From Oegoconia quadripuncta (taxonomy: Eukaryota; Arthropoda; Insecta; Lepidoptera; Autostichidae), in assembly GCA_949316235.1 (NCBI GenBank), contig OX438752.1:1573001-1637000 (forward strand): a stretch of 64,000 nt of DNA, written 5' to 3'. Each line of letters starts with the position of its first letter. The first letter of the stretch is position 1. Made by a program: the position numbers and the translations under genes. The notes below the pieces were generated by a model that saw only the letters and a list, made by a program, of their open reading frames with translations, was not told where the DNA came from and did not search any database. Positions 1-40,400 of this stretch are shown in pieces.

Positions 1-27951
<27,951 letters not shown>

Positions 27952-29857
27952 TTCTCGGGCCCGAGACTGTTAGCGAACTCATTACAGACATTCAATTATC
28001 TTTTACAATTCATTATTGATAGCCTGTAATGCATAGAAAAATAAAATAGTGTAAAATGAAAAATCATCTGGGCGCATCGCTTACTCGTAATTCAGATACT
28101 GTCATCAAGTTCTTCATAAAAAATTCAACGAAACGTGAACACAAAATAAAAACAATAATATGATTCGTGGTAATATTTATAGAATTCGTTACATTTTTCT
28201 TTCGCGAGAATCGCACTCTATCAAATTGTGCAGCTACTTTTACAGAAGCACAACCTTCTGTAGAAAAGTTCAAGAAACACTAATACGGCAATTTATTACT
28301 TACATTTCACTATTTCATTGCGAAGAATAAATCCGTGGGTATTATTTTAACTATTACAACATCATTATCGTATTGAATACCAATAAATAAAAATAAATTA
28401 TACTTGATATAGCGCCGATATTTACCTGCCCAGCACAACTGGTAATAATAATATCTGACAACATAACCAGCCGAAAAGTAGTAAGTATTTACTATGTTGG
28501 TACAACTTAAATTTTTAACCAATACCAACAAAGCATTTAAGTAACCAAGCTTTGGCGCCTGCTAAAAAAATCAACAGATAGTTTATTTATATATTCTTCA
28601 ACATTTTGATAAATTTTTATATTATTAAATCCATTTGAACTATGTTAATAAAAACCTAAACGATAATAGTAGCAAGGTACATTTTAAAGAAGGATAATTC
28701 ACAAAAACTCAAACTATAAAGTTTTCAGCAAGCAAGCCACAAGACATGCATAAATTAACACTAAGTATTTTCTGCTAAATTATGTGTGGTACTAATAGTT
28801 GTGATAGCAACAATTAATGTTTACTTTTTATAAACTTACTGACTACACGGCTTACAAATTAAATATGCTCAAAATTAAAGGTTGGTCGACTGACCGGAAA
28901 TCCATATCACAACTAGGTACAAGTTCCCGCTTGCTGGAATTGGAATGGAAGGAATCGTGAAATGTTGATGAGCGAAAATAAAGTCCCGGGATTATTTAAA
29001 AAGTAGATAGGTTTAACCAGCTTTATTGTGGTTGGTCATATCATACTAAATATATTGTTATGAAGTATTTACTCAGGTATTTATTATAATTATAAATCAA
29101 TTTCATCGTTTCTAATCATGGACTTGTTTGAATAATAAGTCCATGTTTCTAATAAATACATTTTGCGAATGTCTGACAGTGACGGAGAATATTTTGTTAC
29201 CAAGAAAATACACAGAACATGGGTTATTGTTCTGAGAGAATATAATATCATACGTGTCGACTTTGCCTCCGACGAAACGAAAATTATAATTCGGCATGTA
29301 AAGTATCGAGGGGCTACTATGATCTCAGATTTCATTCAAATGCTACTCAGTTTAGTGAGATAGGAGATAGTATTTCTGTACATAATTGATAAACTGCATG
29401 CATGTTTAAATGGCTTACCCATTCTGACCATAGAATTGACTTTGCCTTCTAGTTAAATTAAGTCACATTATTCGTCTAGTCCTCTCAGTGAACTCGATGT
29501 TGTAGAAGCAGGATCGAGACCGAGTAAGTAATTTTATTTATTTATAGTGAGATGGAAGACTACTTTATTGTTTTTGCTTGTTCTGATTAGTTTATCCAAA
29601 AATTTTTCAACTTTTAACATGCGAAAGTGAAGAGTACTCAATAAAAATGTGTGAAGCTCGGGGCTTGATGCGCGTTTAGGTGGTACCGAATTTGGCGACC
29701 TGGATAGGCCCGGACCTGGCAACCATTCTTTTTAACTTCTTCTTCTTCTTATTTTTGAGGATGGCAACCAGTCAACCTCATTGTCGAGGGACATTACTGC
29801 CAGTTTCGAGTGAAAATTTTTATTTATCTTATTTCTTCAGTTTATAGGTCAGTCTCA

Positions 29858-30142
29858 ATCAAAACAAGTAATTCGTCGTATACAGAGTCTAGTCACCACG
29901 GTCAAGTCATTCTTCAGTAAAGTGGCAGAATGCTTTACAAAAGATTTTGGCGGCTTCTTGTGGGAACCCGAAAACTCCGTTACGCACTTTAATTTACACT
30001 TCCCTTCACCTGTACACCAACACTAACGTTTGCTGCACAATATTCTGCCATTATTAAGCTTCAAAAGTTAGAATGCACAAATTTTAAGACTTATAAAGAA
30101 AAATGCTACTTCACTCGCCGAGTTCCCGCCAAAAAGCCTTTT
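29858..30142 (-). repeat. Dispersed element, copy 2 (inverted)
   Basis: Reverse-complement copy of 11641-11950 with few changes, in the intergenic region. Confidence 0.7.
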
Positions 30143-31234
30143 TAACTTATAGTTGTTCTTTTTTTTGTTTTTTTTTTTTTAAGCACGACGGGTTTGTACT
30201 TGACCCATGGACTTATTATTCAAGTCAGGACTTGACTTCAATCACACCTGATTAATCTATAGATTATTAACCTCTAGAATACTTCCAAAATAATGTTAAT
30301 AGTAGTACCATGGGTAAAAATATTTAACTTGGTACTACTATTCCAGTAGATCCAGTACCAATACAATTTTAAATTTTTATAATAATGGTCCGATTGATAG
30401 AACCACAGGCAAAAAAATACCCATGGATCGATCAGTAGAACTCGGCGATCGGACCACGGGCAATAAACGGATTTTTACCTATGTTTACCCACGATGGAAC
30501 GACCAAAGATATAGTAAGAGATAAGTAATTGTAACTATCTGTTGTAGGATTTGCCCTCATCTATTTTAATTTTTTTATTTGGGAAACTTGATATGTAGAG
30601 ATATAGTAATTCTGTGCTTAGCTTAGGGTGATAGTTTGTATGTTTGTGCAAACGAATATTCCAATTTATACCCAAAACGTTTTATCGATTAAATATGGTT
30701 TTCTGTAGAGGGTTTGTGATTCGTCGGCAATGGTTCATCGGTGTTAACTGCCCAGGGGGCGTAGCAATAACCATTTTTCGCTCGATAAAATGTTCCCATT
30801 TATCTTCAAAACGGTTTGATCCATTTAGATGCGGTTTTATGTAAAGGGTTTTTTTTCCACCTTGATGATTTTTTTGTTATAGTATTAAACGGCCAGACGG
30901 ATTTGCATGAAATTTGGTTGGTAGACAGATTAGGACCTGGATTTACATATAGGCATTTTTTTTGCTGAAACGATTTTGATGAAATCTTCCACGCGGACGA
31001 AGTCGCGGGCGGAAACCTAGTTCATAAATAAAAATGTTTAATGCGTTCCTCACAATGCTATAACTAGATATAGGGTTGAAACCTTCTAGTAAGTATTAAG
31101 ATACTTGTATCAGGAAGTCTTGCTCTTCCGTAAATAAATGTTATCTCAAAAATAAACAAACATTATTGCAACAAATACATAATTTTAAGAATAAATCAGT
31201 CACATTGTAATAAAAGTAGATTGCAAGATTGTTG

Positions 31235-31458
31235 GAACCTTGAGTCACACGAATAATGGAGATGAGGACGAAGTGGAAGCCCCCAACCTATTTGGGGGAC
31301 TGGCTATAATATCAACATTGCTGCTTGGTGGCAGATGTAGATGGTGGTAGCTCGCCAGGCGGACGTTTATAAATGCTCTATCACCAGCCAAACTGAGTAC
31401 TTATCATATACCTCTGGGAATCGAACCCGCGACCTTATGTTGTTTAAATTAAGCCACC
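31235..31458 (-). mobile_element. SINE family C, degenerate
   Basis: GGGGGACTGGCTAT, GTGGTAGCTCGCCAGGCGG and GGGAATCGAACCCGCGACC, with deletions. In the intergenic region. Confidence 0.7.
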
Positions 31459-32379
31459 TTACTTCACAATTACTAACTTTACGGATGAATTCTTCTTTAA
31501 TCTAACTAATATTCTTAATGCGAATGTTTGGATGTATGTTTGTTTATTTGTTTGCCTGGTTGTTTGTATGTTATTCAATCACGGCGAATGGAAGAACGGA
31601 TTTGGATGAAATTTGTATATGGTTACTGGATTAAGACAGATTATTTATTCCTTTGGAGCAAGTAGTTCCCGCGGGATAAATAAATTAATTTTATCGCCAT
31701 AAATTTATTCCATACAGCCGAAGCTAGTATAATATATGAGTAGGTAGGTTTTCTACCTGCTGAATTTTGACGATATATGCTCTAAAGAAAAGACAGACTT
31801 ATGTTAAATGGAATTTCGTAGTAGTATCCAGCAGTAGGCTACCTGAGCCTAAAGAGTTTATGTGCAAGTTTGACTGCCGGGAATAAATGCCTCCATGTGT
31901 TGAAGCGATAGAAGGATTGCTTCAAAGTCTGGACAAGTTTGTAGTGGAACAAGTTTAAATTTTATACTCGTATGGTACTGCAGTCATAAACGTATTTTTA
32001 TTACACGATTTTCCCTGGATTTTTTGTCAAACTTGTCATATCGCTACGTTAGTACTATATTAATTCTAGCGTTTATACGGTTAGATACGCACATATCATG
32101 TTCTATTGAGTATGTATGGATAGAGCAATTGTCTGTCAACCAACCGACGCACAAGTTGTTCAATTTGCAAAGTTGTTTAAAATGTAATAAGGTAGGAAAA
32201 TGTTTCCAATTTGTTATTACTATTTATTTATTTATTCAGTCTTTCACATACAGCATTACAGTAAAATTACCAATGCACTGTCTCTCGATTCGTTAATTTA
32301 AAATTTCTCGGCGCGTAAACAACATTCTAATTTTAAAACTCTCCGATTCCGAATATCGATTATTGAAAGGGAGCTGGCT

Positions 32380-32600
32380 GGACTCTATTAAGCTGTGTAG
32401 AGTAGACCGTTTGCATCTCAGTCCCACAACGTGACATGCCACGTGTCCCTACGACGAGAGTTACCAGGCGGCCATAAAATAGGTAGCGTTGATGTACTCC
32501 AGTGTACTCCCTACATCAAGCGAGCTAACGAGAGTCACGTGGACTGTCATGCGTTATCGGGGTTCAGACACTAGGAATGAAGAAGAGTCAAACAAGCAGG
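32380..32600 (+). promoter_or_regulatory. Possible BTBD9 first non-coding exon / promoter
   Basis: A locally GC-richer stretch in AT-rich DNA, with two palindromic CACGTG E-boxes and a strong donor CAAGCAG|GTAAAA at 32600. It lies 1.7 kb upstream of the acceptor in front of the BTBD9 start. No TATA box or clear initiator was picked out. Transcript data would decide it. Confidence 0.25.
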
Positions 32601-34001
32601 TAAAACATAAATTGGCGACTTGCATCGTCTGGACCTGGCAACTGCGCCTTTTATTTTTTCAGTCAGATTATTTTAAGGTTGTCACATCGACTACCACAGA
32701 TTAAATATTTTTTTTTGTTTGGAGGATGGTTTTCGTTCAATATTTTCCATGTTTTTTTTTTCCGATCCGATTTTTGACAATTCACTCAAACAATAATTGA
32801 TCGTGAATGAATAAATAATTTCGCAACAAATATTTAATTGCCAATCTAATGAAATGATTGGGTGGAGTGCATTTTTGTACCACAATGTATGTGTTTGTTA
32901 AAGAGAAAAGCTGAAGAGGAAACAGCTTTGCGTTAATAGTTGTGATTGCATTTGCAGTGAAATTCAATTTAGGGTGGGTGCGTAATAATCAATAAGTGTT
33001 TCAATATTTAGCAATAGCGTTTACTGACTTCATTCGTATATGAACAGCGATCGTAAAGGTTTATATGGTATAATACAAACCAGATGAGGGCTATATTTTT
33101 TGATGCAAATTGTCGTCATTACGAATTGATGTCATCTCCATTTACTTCATGAACAACAAACAAAAAATTTCCAAGGTACCTACTAATTCGGTGCTGCTGG
33201 CATTTTCTTCAACATTTTCTACGAATTTGTGGTCTCTAAACATGACTATAAATCTCTATCTCTGTAAACATTAGTGGCAACGTATGTCCATACTTCCACA
33301 TTTTAATTAGTGAAAGTGAGTTTGTTTTGACTTGTTACTATTTAAATTTAACTTTAAAGGATACTATATATAGGTATATATAAGTTTAATATCTGTAAAC
33401 TTATTTATATATATTCTAACCTTTTCGTCACATTACATTTTTGAAAATCTACTTGCAAAAAAGTAGCACCATTCAGGAAAAATAGTGTTTAACACGATGC
33501 CAATAATAATAAATATACAAATATAAATATATTCAATACGGTTCCCGTTGATGTACAAAATCTTCCTTTCAATAAATCTAAAGATTCTGTTAGAAAAATG
33601 GTAGTCCTGAGTATTATTAGCTTCCCTTTATTGTTGCAAAACTATGAATTTGTCTATCCATCTTAAACTGCTTCTTTTTTAATTGTAGGTACGTCAGATA
33701 GCTCAAGGTCGTGCAGCTATCATGTTATGCTTTCTAACAAGGCACAAATCAATTAATTATTTGTAACGAACACTGTAATTGCTCCACAAATCACGATACA
33801 CTTGTTTTTTTATATACACTTAATTTAATGAGTATTCTGTCTACTTTTTTTTTAAATTTCAAATGTCATTAGCTTTTTTATTTCTTTCAAGATTATAATT
33901 TAACACAAATCTCTTATTATCACAAATAAATACTTTTTTTTTTTACTGGCGAAGGAAAATATGTACGTAACCTTGCTGCATTTCTTGATTTACTAAGTGT
34001 C

Positions 34002-34152
34002 ATTGGTGTCGATTCGGATGTACACCAACTAAACTAAAACTAGTTTTAAAGTAGTACTGTCTCTTTCTCCCTGGAACAGTACGATGCGACGGCACCACTC
34101 CAAAACTGGTTTTAGTTTAGTTTAGTTGGTGTACATCCGAATCTACACCATT
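34002..34152. mobile_element. Small MITE with long TIRs, copy 2
   Basis: Same ends as 8043-8186, with the central segment in the reverse orientation. Immediately upstream of the BTBD9 start exon. A lone end of the family is at about 56343-56373. Confidence 0.85.
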
Positions 34153-34345
34153 GTCAATGTTATTTAGAAATCGGTCAACCTTGACTTCTGACAGAATCAT
34201 TGTCAATTGGCCCATAGAACCCCCAATATGTGAAGTAGTTCAATACTGGAAAGAACATTATTGTCATGTCTAAGAAGCACAGGAGGAAACTTGAATTTTT
34301 TTAGGTATATTTATTGACTTCACAATACTTATTTTCAGGTTATCA

Positions 34346-34369
34346 ATGGAACGTGGATATAGAAGATGA
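34346..34369 (+). promoter_or_regulatory. Upstream ORF overlapping the BTBD9 start codon
   Basis: An ATG 20 bases upstream of the BTBD9 start opens an 8-codon ORF (MERGYRR then TGA). Its stop overlaps the main start as ATGA (34366-34369). Such overlaps permit termination-reinitiation or leaky scanning in eukaryotes. Whether it is in the mature 5' UTR depends on the acceptor at 34337-34338, which looks good (TTATTTTCAG). Confidence 0.5.
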
Positions 34370-34438
34370 GCAGCCAGCACCAGTATATGTCAGTTAACAC
34401 GTCCACAGGGACCAAAGTCGGAGACATTGAGCATATCA
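34366..34438 (+). CDS. BTBD9: BTBD9 exon 1 with start codon
   Basis: The exon encodes MSSQHQYMSVNTSTGTKVGD then IEHI and one base, donor ATCA|GTAAGT. The leader GDIEHI aligns in position with the GEIDHVHILSEH region of vertebrate BTBD9. The transcribed exon probably begins at 34339, after the acceptor TTATTTTCAG, so at least one upstream 5' UTR exon is expected. A short upstream ORF (34346-34369) overlaps this ATG. Confidence 0.85.
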
Positions 34439-37400
34439 GTAAGTTCTACATTACTAGTCTGTCATTTGTTATTAGAATGAAGTAGGTAGATAGATTTTCC
34501 TTACAAGCTAAATTCAACTGTATTTCTCATATTATATCTTTCAAAGTTAAAGTTTTTTTTTAATCTTGTTTTTATTTGAGGCTTTTGTACACCCTGGGTG
34601 ACTATGCCAGCCTCATTGATACATTCGCCTTTTTAAACCTCACTCTCTTTTTGCAATGGACAATCCAACAATTTATACAAACGGACAGCACTCCCACAGA
34701 GCATATCATCCAAAACACAGCTGAGCTGCCCATTGCATAGCTCCGATGATTTAATCAAAAGTCGTTCTCTAATATCTGCACTCTGGTCACACTCCAACAA
34801 AAAGTGTAACATGTCATCCGGTTTATCACAAACTGCACATAGTGGTCCCATCATATGATAAAATTTATTTGTTGGTATGTGTCCTGAGCTCAGTCTAAAC
34901 GCTGAGACCAAAGTCCCCCTGGGTAGGCTGGCAGAGTCAAACCAAGGCGCCCATATAGGACCATTCTGGATGGTTCTGTGCGAAATACCCTTTGCAAGTG
35001 ACTGTACTCCAAAGTAGTACTCCCTTTTTTTAAGAGACCTTCTTTATTTTATATGTGAGTTCACTAGCATAGGGTTTAGCTTTGACACCAAAACCCTCCA
35101 CAATAGCAGCCTTAGCTAGGTCTGTCAAAGTTAAACAAAATGTTTATAAATATAAATAAATCTGATCTGCTTCAATTTAAAAGCTATGCTCTTCACCTCT
35201 CTGCTCTCCACCCTTAAAATTTAATATTTTATTTATTAGGGACAATAAACTGTTTTACCATGTGTATAACTTACAAGATTAGTAACAACCTAAGTAACCT
35301 AGTTTGTCATATGTCATTACTTCCCAGAATTCGTTCCTTATTAGCGACACTACTACACTTTTTTTTTTCAAAATCAACGGGTTTGATTCCTGGCTAGGAA
35401 TATTAATTTTCTCCATATGTAAGTTAAGTTAAGATTGGCATAAAGCGTAGTATACCATCTTGATAACCTTAGTGTCAGCAATGTGTCTGAGTGATTTAAA
35501 GATGTAAATTAATTTTCTAGTTCTAGATGCCAGTTGTGCTATATATGTTTGGAAATTTAAGAATTGGTCCACAATAACTCCAAGATATTTTATTTGTGTC
35601 ACACACTCAAGGTTGTTACAAGAGCACGTTCCAATATAAGGGATAGAACAAGTATGAGCGCAGATGTTAAGACCGTGGCATGGTCGGTTAACATTACGAA
35701 TACTAAAGGTTACGTATTTTGTCTTGTCAGCATTAATAGTGAGCAGATTTTTATCTAACCATTCCGTAATTACATACATAGCTTCTTCCCATGTGTCTCC
35801 ATCAAACACCAAGGCTATATCGTCCGCAAATGATATTACTTTACCATTATCTAGTTTTGTGCTACACAGGTCATTTATAAATACCAGAAAAAGGGTTGGA
35901 CCTAAAATGCTTCCCTGTGGTATGCCATAGACAACCGGTAAGTCTTTACTGACAGATTCTCCTATCTTTACACATTGGGTTCGATTTGTGAGGTAGTTCT
36001 CAAATAATTGCAACTGAAGCCCCCTCACTCCCATTCTGTGCAACTTAGAGATGAGCAGTGGAACAGACACTGTGTCAAACGCCTTAGCGAGGTCTAGAAA
36101 TATAGATAGACATTTCTTTCCCTCATCCAGGGCCCTGGCTATCATATCTGTAAGGTCATGAACTGCATCAGCAGTTGATTTAGCTACCCGAAAGCCATAT
36201 TGCTGATCAGAAATCAAGTTATTTTTTTCCAAGTCAAAGTCAAAGTCAAAGTCAAAGTCAAAGTCAAAGTTGCTTTATTTTGTAGGTACACAGAGTACAC
36301 TTAAAACAAGTATTTAGTTAACCTTGTGTTCATGATCCTTTCTAGTATTTTGGATAGTGAGGGTAGAATTGAGATAGGTCTGTAGTTAATGACACGGTCT
36401 TTATCACCACATTTAAATATAGGGCGGACAAGGGATTTCTTAAAGGCCTCTGGGAAGATACCCGTTTCAAGGTTCAATTTACATATGTGTGTAATAGGAG
36501 GAACAAGAATGTCTTTATATTGTTTTAGTATTGTTGATGAAATACCATCCCACCCTAGTGCACAGTCACTTTTTAACATCATAATAGATCTTTCCACTTC
36601 CCCCTCATCTATGTCCAACATCACAAAAGAGAAGTCTGTAGCAATAAGATTTGTGTCTGAGGTTGGTGTAACTGTTTGCCTATTTTGTATGTTTTCTGCT
36701 AAGATTTTACCAACGTTCACATAGTGTTCGTTAACCAAGTTAACAGATTCTTGATGAGATGATGCCACTTTTAGGAGGTCATTTGGAAGGTCTTTAGATT
36801 TATTTATATTTGTCACGTTCTTTACAGCATCCCAAAGCTTTTTATTATTTGATCCGGCATTTATTATTTGTCGTTTGTCATATTCACGTTTTGTCTTTTT
36901 TAAAATGTCTTTAGAATTTAAAATAAAAACCACCCTGTATATCTCGACATATAATATTGATTGATTTATATCTTCGAACCCTAGCATAAAATACTGATTA
37001 ATAAGGATTACTAGAGTTTGTCAATAAATTTCCCACAGGTCACCTGTCAGAGCATATAGGGTCACTATGCCTGTCATCGGAATATTCGGATGTGACCTTG
37101 ATAGTGGAGGGACAGAGGATACCAGCCCACAAGGTGATATTGGCTGCAAGCAGTGATTATTTCAGAGCCCTCTTGTATGGCGGCATGAGGGAAGCCAACC
37201 AGGTAATTAATTCCATTTTATCATCAATGCGCTTGGAATTAAAAAAAAATAAAAATAAAAATAGCCTTTATTTCTTTGATCAGGTATTAAATAATATGTA
37301 TAAAAATCATATGTACAGATTTTAAATTAAATTTCTTGACTGACATCGGTAACGTTTTTAGTTTGGTCAGGTTGTCCCTTGACCTTGGCAAATCTTCCCC

Positions 37401-40400
37401 ATCCATGTGGCAGATCATCTTCCCATCGCTTCACCTGTCTTCCTCTCCGTCTTTTCCCATCTCTAGGGTACCAGGTGGTTATCTCTTTTGTCCACTTGGC
37501 TTTTTCTGACCTTATCATGTGTCCAGTCCAGCACCATTTGAGTTTCTCAATGTGGTATGTTACATCACTTACTTTTGTAATATCTCGGAGCTTGGAATTT
37601 ACTTTGTATTAATTACGCAATCATTATCATATCAGCCACAGGGCGTCCACTGCTGAACATAGATCTCACACATAGGTTTCCAGAGCTAAGTGCACCGAAT
37701 CCAGCGACTTTCCGCGACCGTTGTTATATCCTGCATTACTAGCTTGACAGACGCGATAAACGTTTATGTCGCGCGAGATAATATTTGTCTTGCTCATTAG
37801 CTGGGACGAAATAATATATGATATAAATAATGTAACTAATTGACATATAGGCAATTTTTTTTGCTTAACCGTTTTTGATGAAATCTACCACGCGGACGAA
37901 GTCGCGGGCGGAAAGCTGGTAATTAATAACGCGGCGGATCAGTGACCTCTTTCGCACTACACACACACATTTACTGGTTATCGGAGGCGTCAGTCAAGAT
38001 TGTTCAAATAATGTTTTTATGGATATCTAATGATTTTTTTTATATGTGTGAACTAAACCTACAAAATCAAGAGAAGTTGAAGTCTTATAGACTAAAAAAT
38101 AATAATTATAATGTGTATTTTTGGATAATATTGAGTGCAGTAGTAGCCTTTGAAGTTTGTCGGGTGCGTGCACCAACAGAGTGTGTACACGCGGGCAAAG
38201 CCGCGAGCGGAATGCTAATTCATATAATATATTAAAGAATTGTTCTTTAATTTGTGGTTTTAGGTCAAATTGCCGATTGCTAGGTTCTGTATGTTTGTTT
38301 CAGGCTGAAGTGGAGCTACAAGCACCCCTGCAAGCCTTCAAGGCCTTACTGCGTTACGTTTATTCAGGTAATTGTATTACAAAAATGTAATGAAATTTGT
38401 ATAGATTAGATTAGATTAGATTTATTTAGTTCACTTTTACAATACCATGTCATATTTACAGTTCCGTAAATTTATGATTTCTAAAATAAAAGTGATTGTC
38501 AAACATAAAACAATAACACATATATACATATATATCTTAAAGATTTGTAGGATTACTAGATTATTTAATATAAATATAATGTTAAAATATTGTTAAGTCA
38601 CAAAATGAACAAAATAAGATAGAAATTAAACCCACTATCATATTTTCAATAGGTATGTCGTTAGACTCTTAAAAATTGTAACCATTGTTACAGTAGCATT
38701 ATTATTATATGTATGTCAAAATTTAATTATGTAACCATGTAACCATATGTAACAAAGTATAAGTATGTAACCATAGTTACGTCAACGTCATACTATTTTT
38801 GAATAATCATAATGAAATAAAACAAAAGTCAAAGTCAAAAATGCTTTATTTTGTAGGTACACAGAGTACACTTAAAATAGTCAATTTTACATAGTAAATT
38901 TTAAATTTTTTAAGCTACTTCTTGTTCAAAATGCAATTTTCCCCTGAGAAGAACAAGCAAGAAACTCGAAGGGTTGCTCTTTTAAAATCAGGCTTTGATT
39001 TTACATAAAGGTTTTTATATTACAAACAGGTTTTTAAATTTCATTATTAATTGTGAAATAGCCTGGCATGCGAACGATCTGATTATGTCCAGGGATGATT
39101 ATCATCTAAATAGTCTGATATTTTATAATATGCTTTCTCAATAAGTTTCTGTTTTACAGTATCTTTAAATTTATTGAGAGGAAGATTTTGTATATCAACT
39201 GGAACCTTATTGAAAAAGCGTATACATAACCCTTTGAATGAATTACTGACTTTGCGGAGGCGACTTATGTGACCTGCAAGTTTATCTTTATTTCTTGTAT
39301 TGACATCATGTTTATCACTATTTTTCCTAAATGATGTTATATTTTTTTTGACATACATTAGATTTTCAAAAATGTACTAAATAAAATATAAACTTGATAT
39401 GCCATAATCACCTGTATAAGAAATACTCTTGGAAATGTTGAGTACAAGTTACTTGTGGACTTACTTGACTTATCTAGTTCCACAGTAAGCAACTATAGGC
39501 TTGTGTTGTGGATACCAGATGGTTGATATACCAAATTCGTTTTTATTTGTAAACAAATACTTACTATAAATGAAAACATTCATAACTCGAGTACACATGT
39601 CCGTATTCATCACACAAACATATGCCCCTAGCGGGATTCGAACCCGCAACCTTTTGGTAATAGTGGTCAGAGTTGCTAACCACTACACCAGGTCGTCATC
39701 ACTAGGAACACACTGAAGATTCGTTTTTAACTACTGAAGGTGTATTGATAGAGGAGACAGTTTGACAACACAGTTGCGCAGTTTCCAACACGCAAACAAA
39801 CTTGTAAACGTTTTTGACCTGCAGGTCACATGGGCCTGTCGATGCTCCGCGAGGACACGGTGCTCGACATGCTGGGCCTGGCGCACCAGTTCAACTTCCA
39901 AGAGTTGGAGACCGCCATCTCGGACTACCTCCGACAGGTGTTGGCGCTGAGGAATGTGTGCTCAGTGCTGGATGCTGCCAGGTATGATTATTGATTAAGG
40001 TTTCTAAATTCATTGTCAAAATTAGTATAATATTATTTTGGTATTTTTTATTACACAGAAATATAACAAGTAACAGTAAATGCATCGCGTACTAAATATA
40101 ATATAATATATAGCATTAATTAATATATTTTAGGGTAATATATTTTGTAATCCTACTAACTATATTTAGATACTTATTGTAATAACTGTAGGTAATATTG
40201 TTACAACTTAGTTTAGGTATATTCAAGTTTTAGTGTAAAATTAAACCAATTTTGTACTACTCTCTATATCTTCGAAATAGTAACCTGTGGATAACGTTGC
40301 TGGTTGTACATTGATCCACATCATTTTGTAAAACTAGATTAAGTATAAAAATTGTCCAGCTGTTTGTTGTCCTTAATAAAAATATATATATATTTGTAAT

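Larger units (their letters stand above)
27973..34338. other. Divergent intergenic / 5' region between l(3)mbt and BTBD9
   Basis: No conserved coding sequence is visible between the two start-bearing exons. The half near l(3)mbt (27973-29850) is plain AT-rich DNA without recognised repeats. Repeats are at 29858-30142, 30178-30258, 31235-31458, 33532-33605 and 34002-34152. The region 32380-32605 is less AT-rich, contains two CACGTG hexamers (near 32440 and 32536) and ends in CAAGCAG|GTAAAA, so it could be a BTBD9 5' UTR exon or promoter; that is only a guess from composition and a donor-like site. Confidence 0.4.

Noticed and set aside
29090..29363. Overlapping ORFs of 61-81 codons on both strands in the intergenic region
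   Set aside because: No recognisable motif, no splice context, antisense overlap; ordinary for AT-rich DNA of this size.
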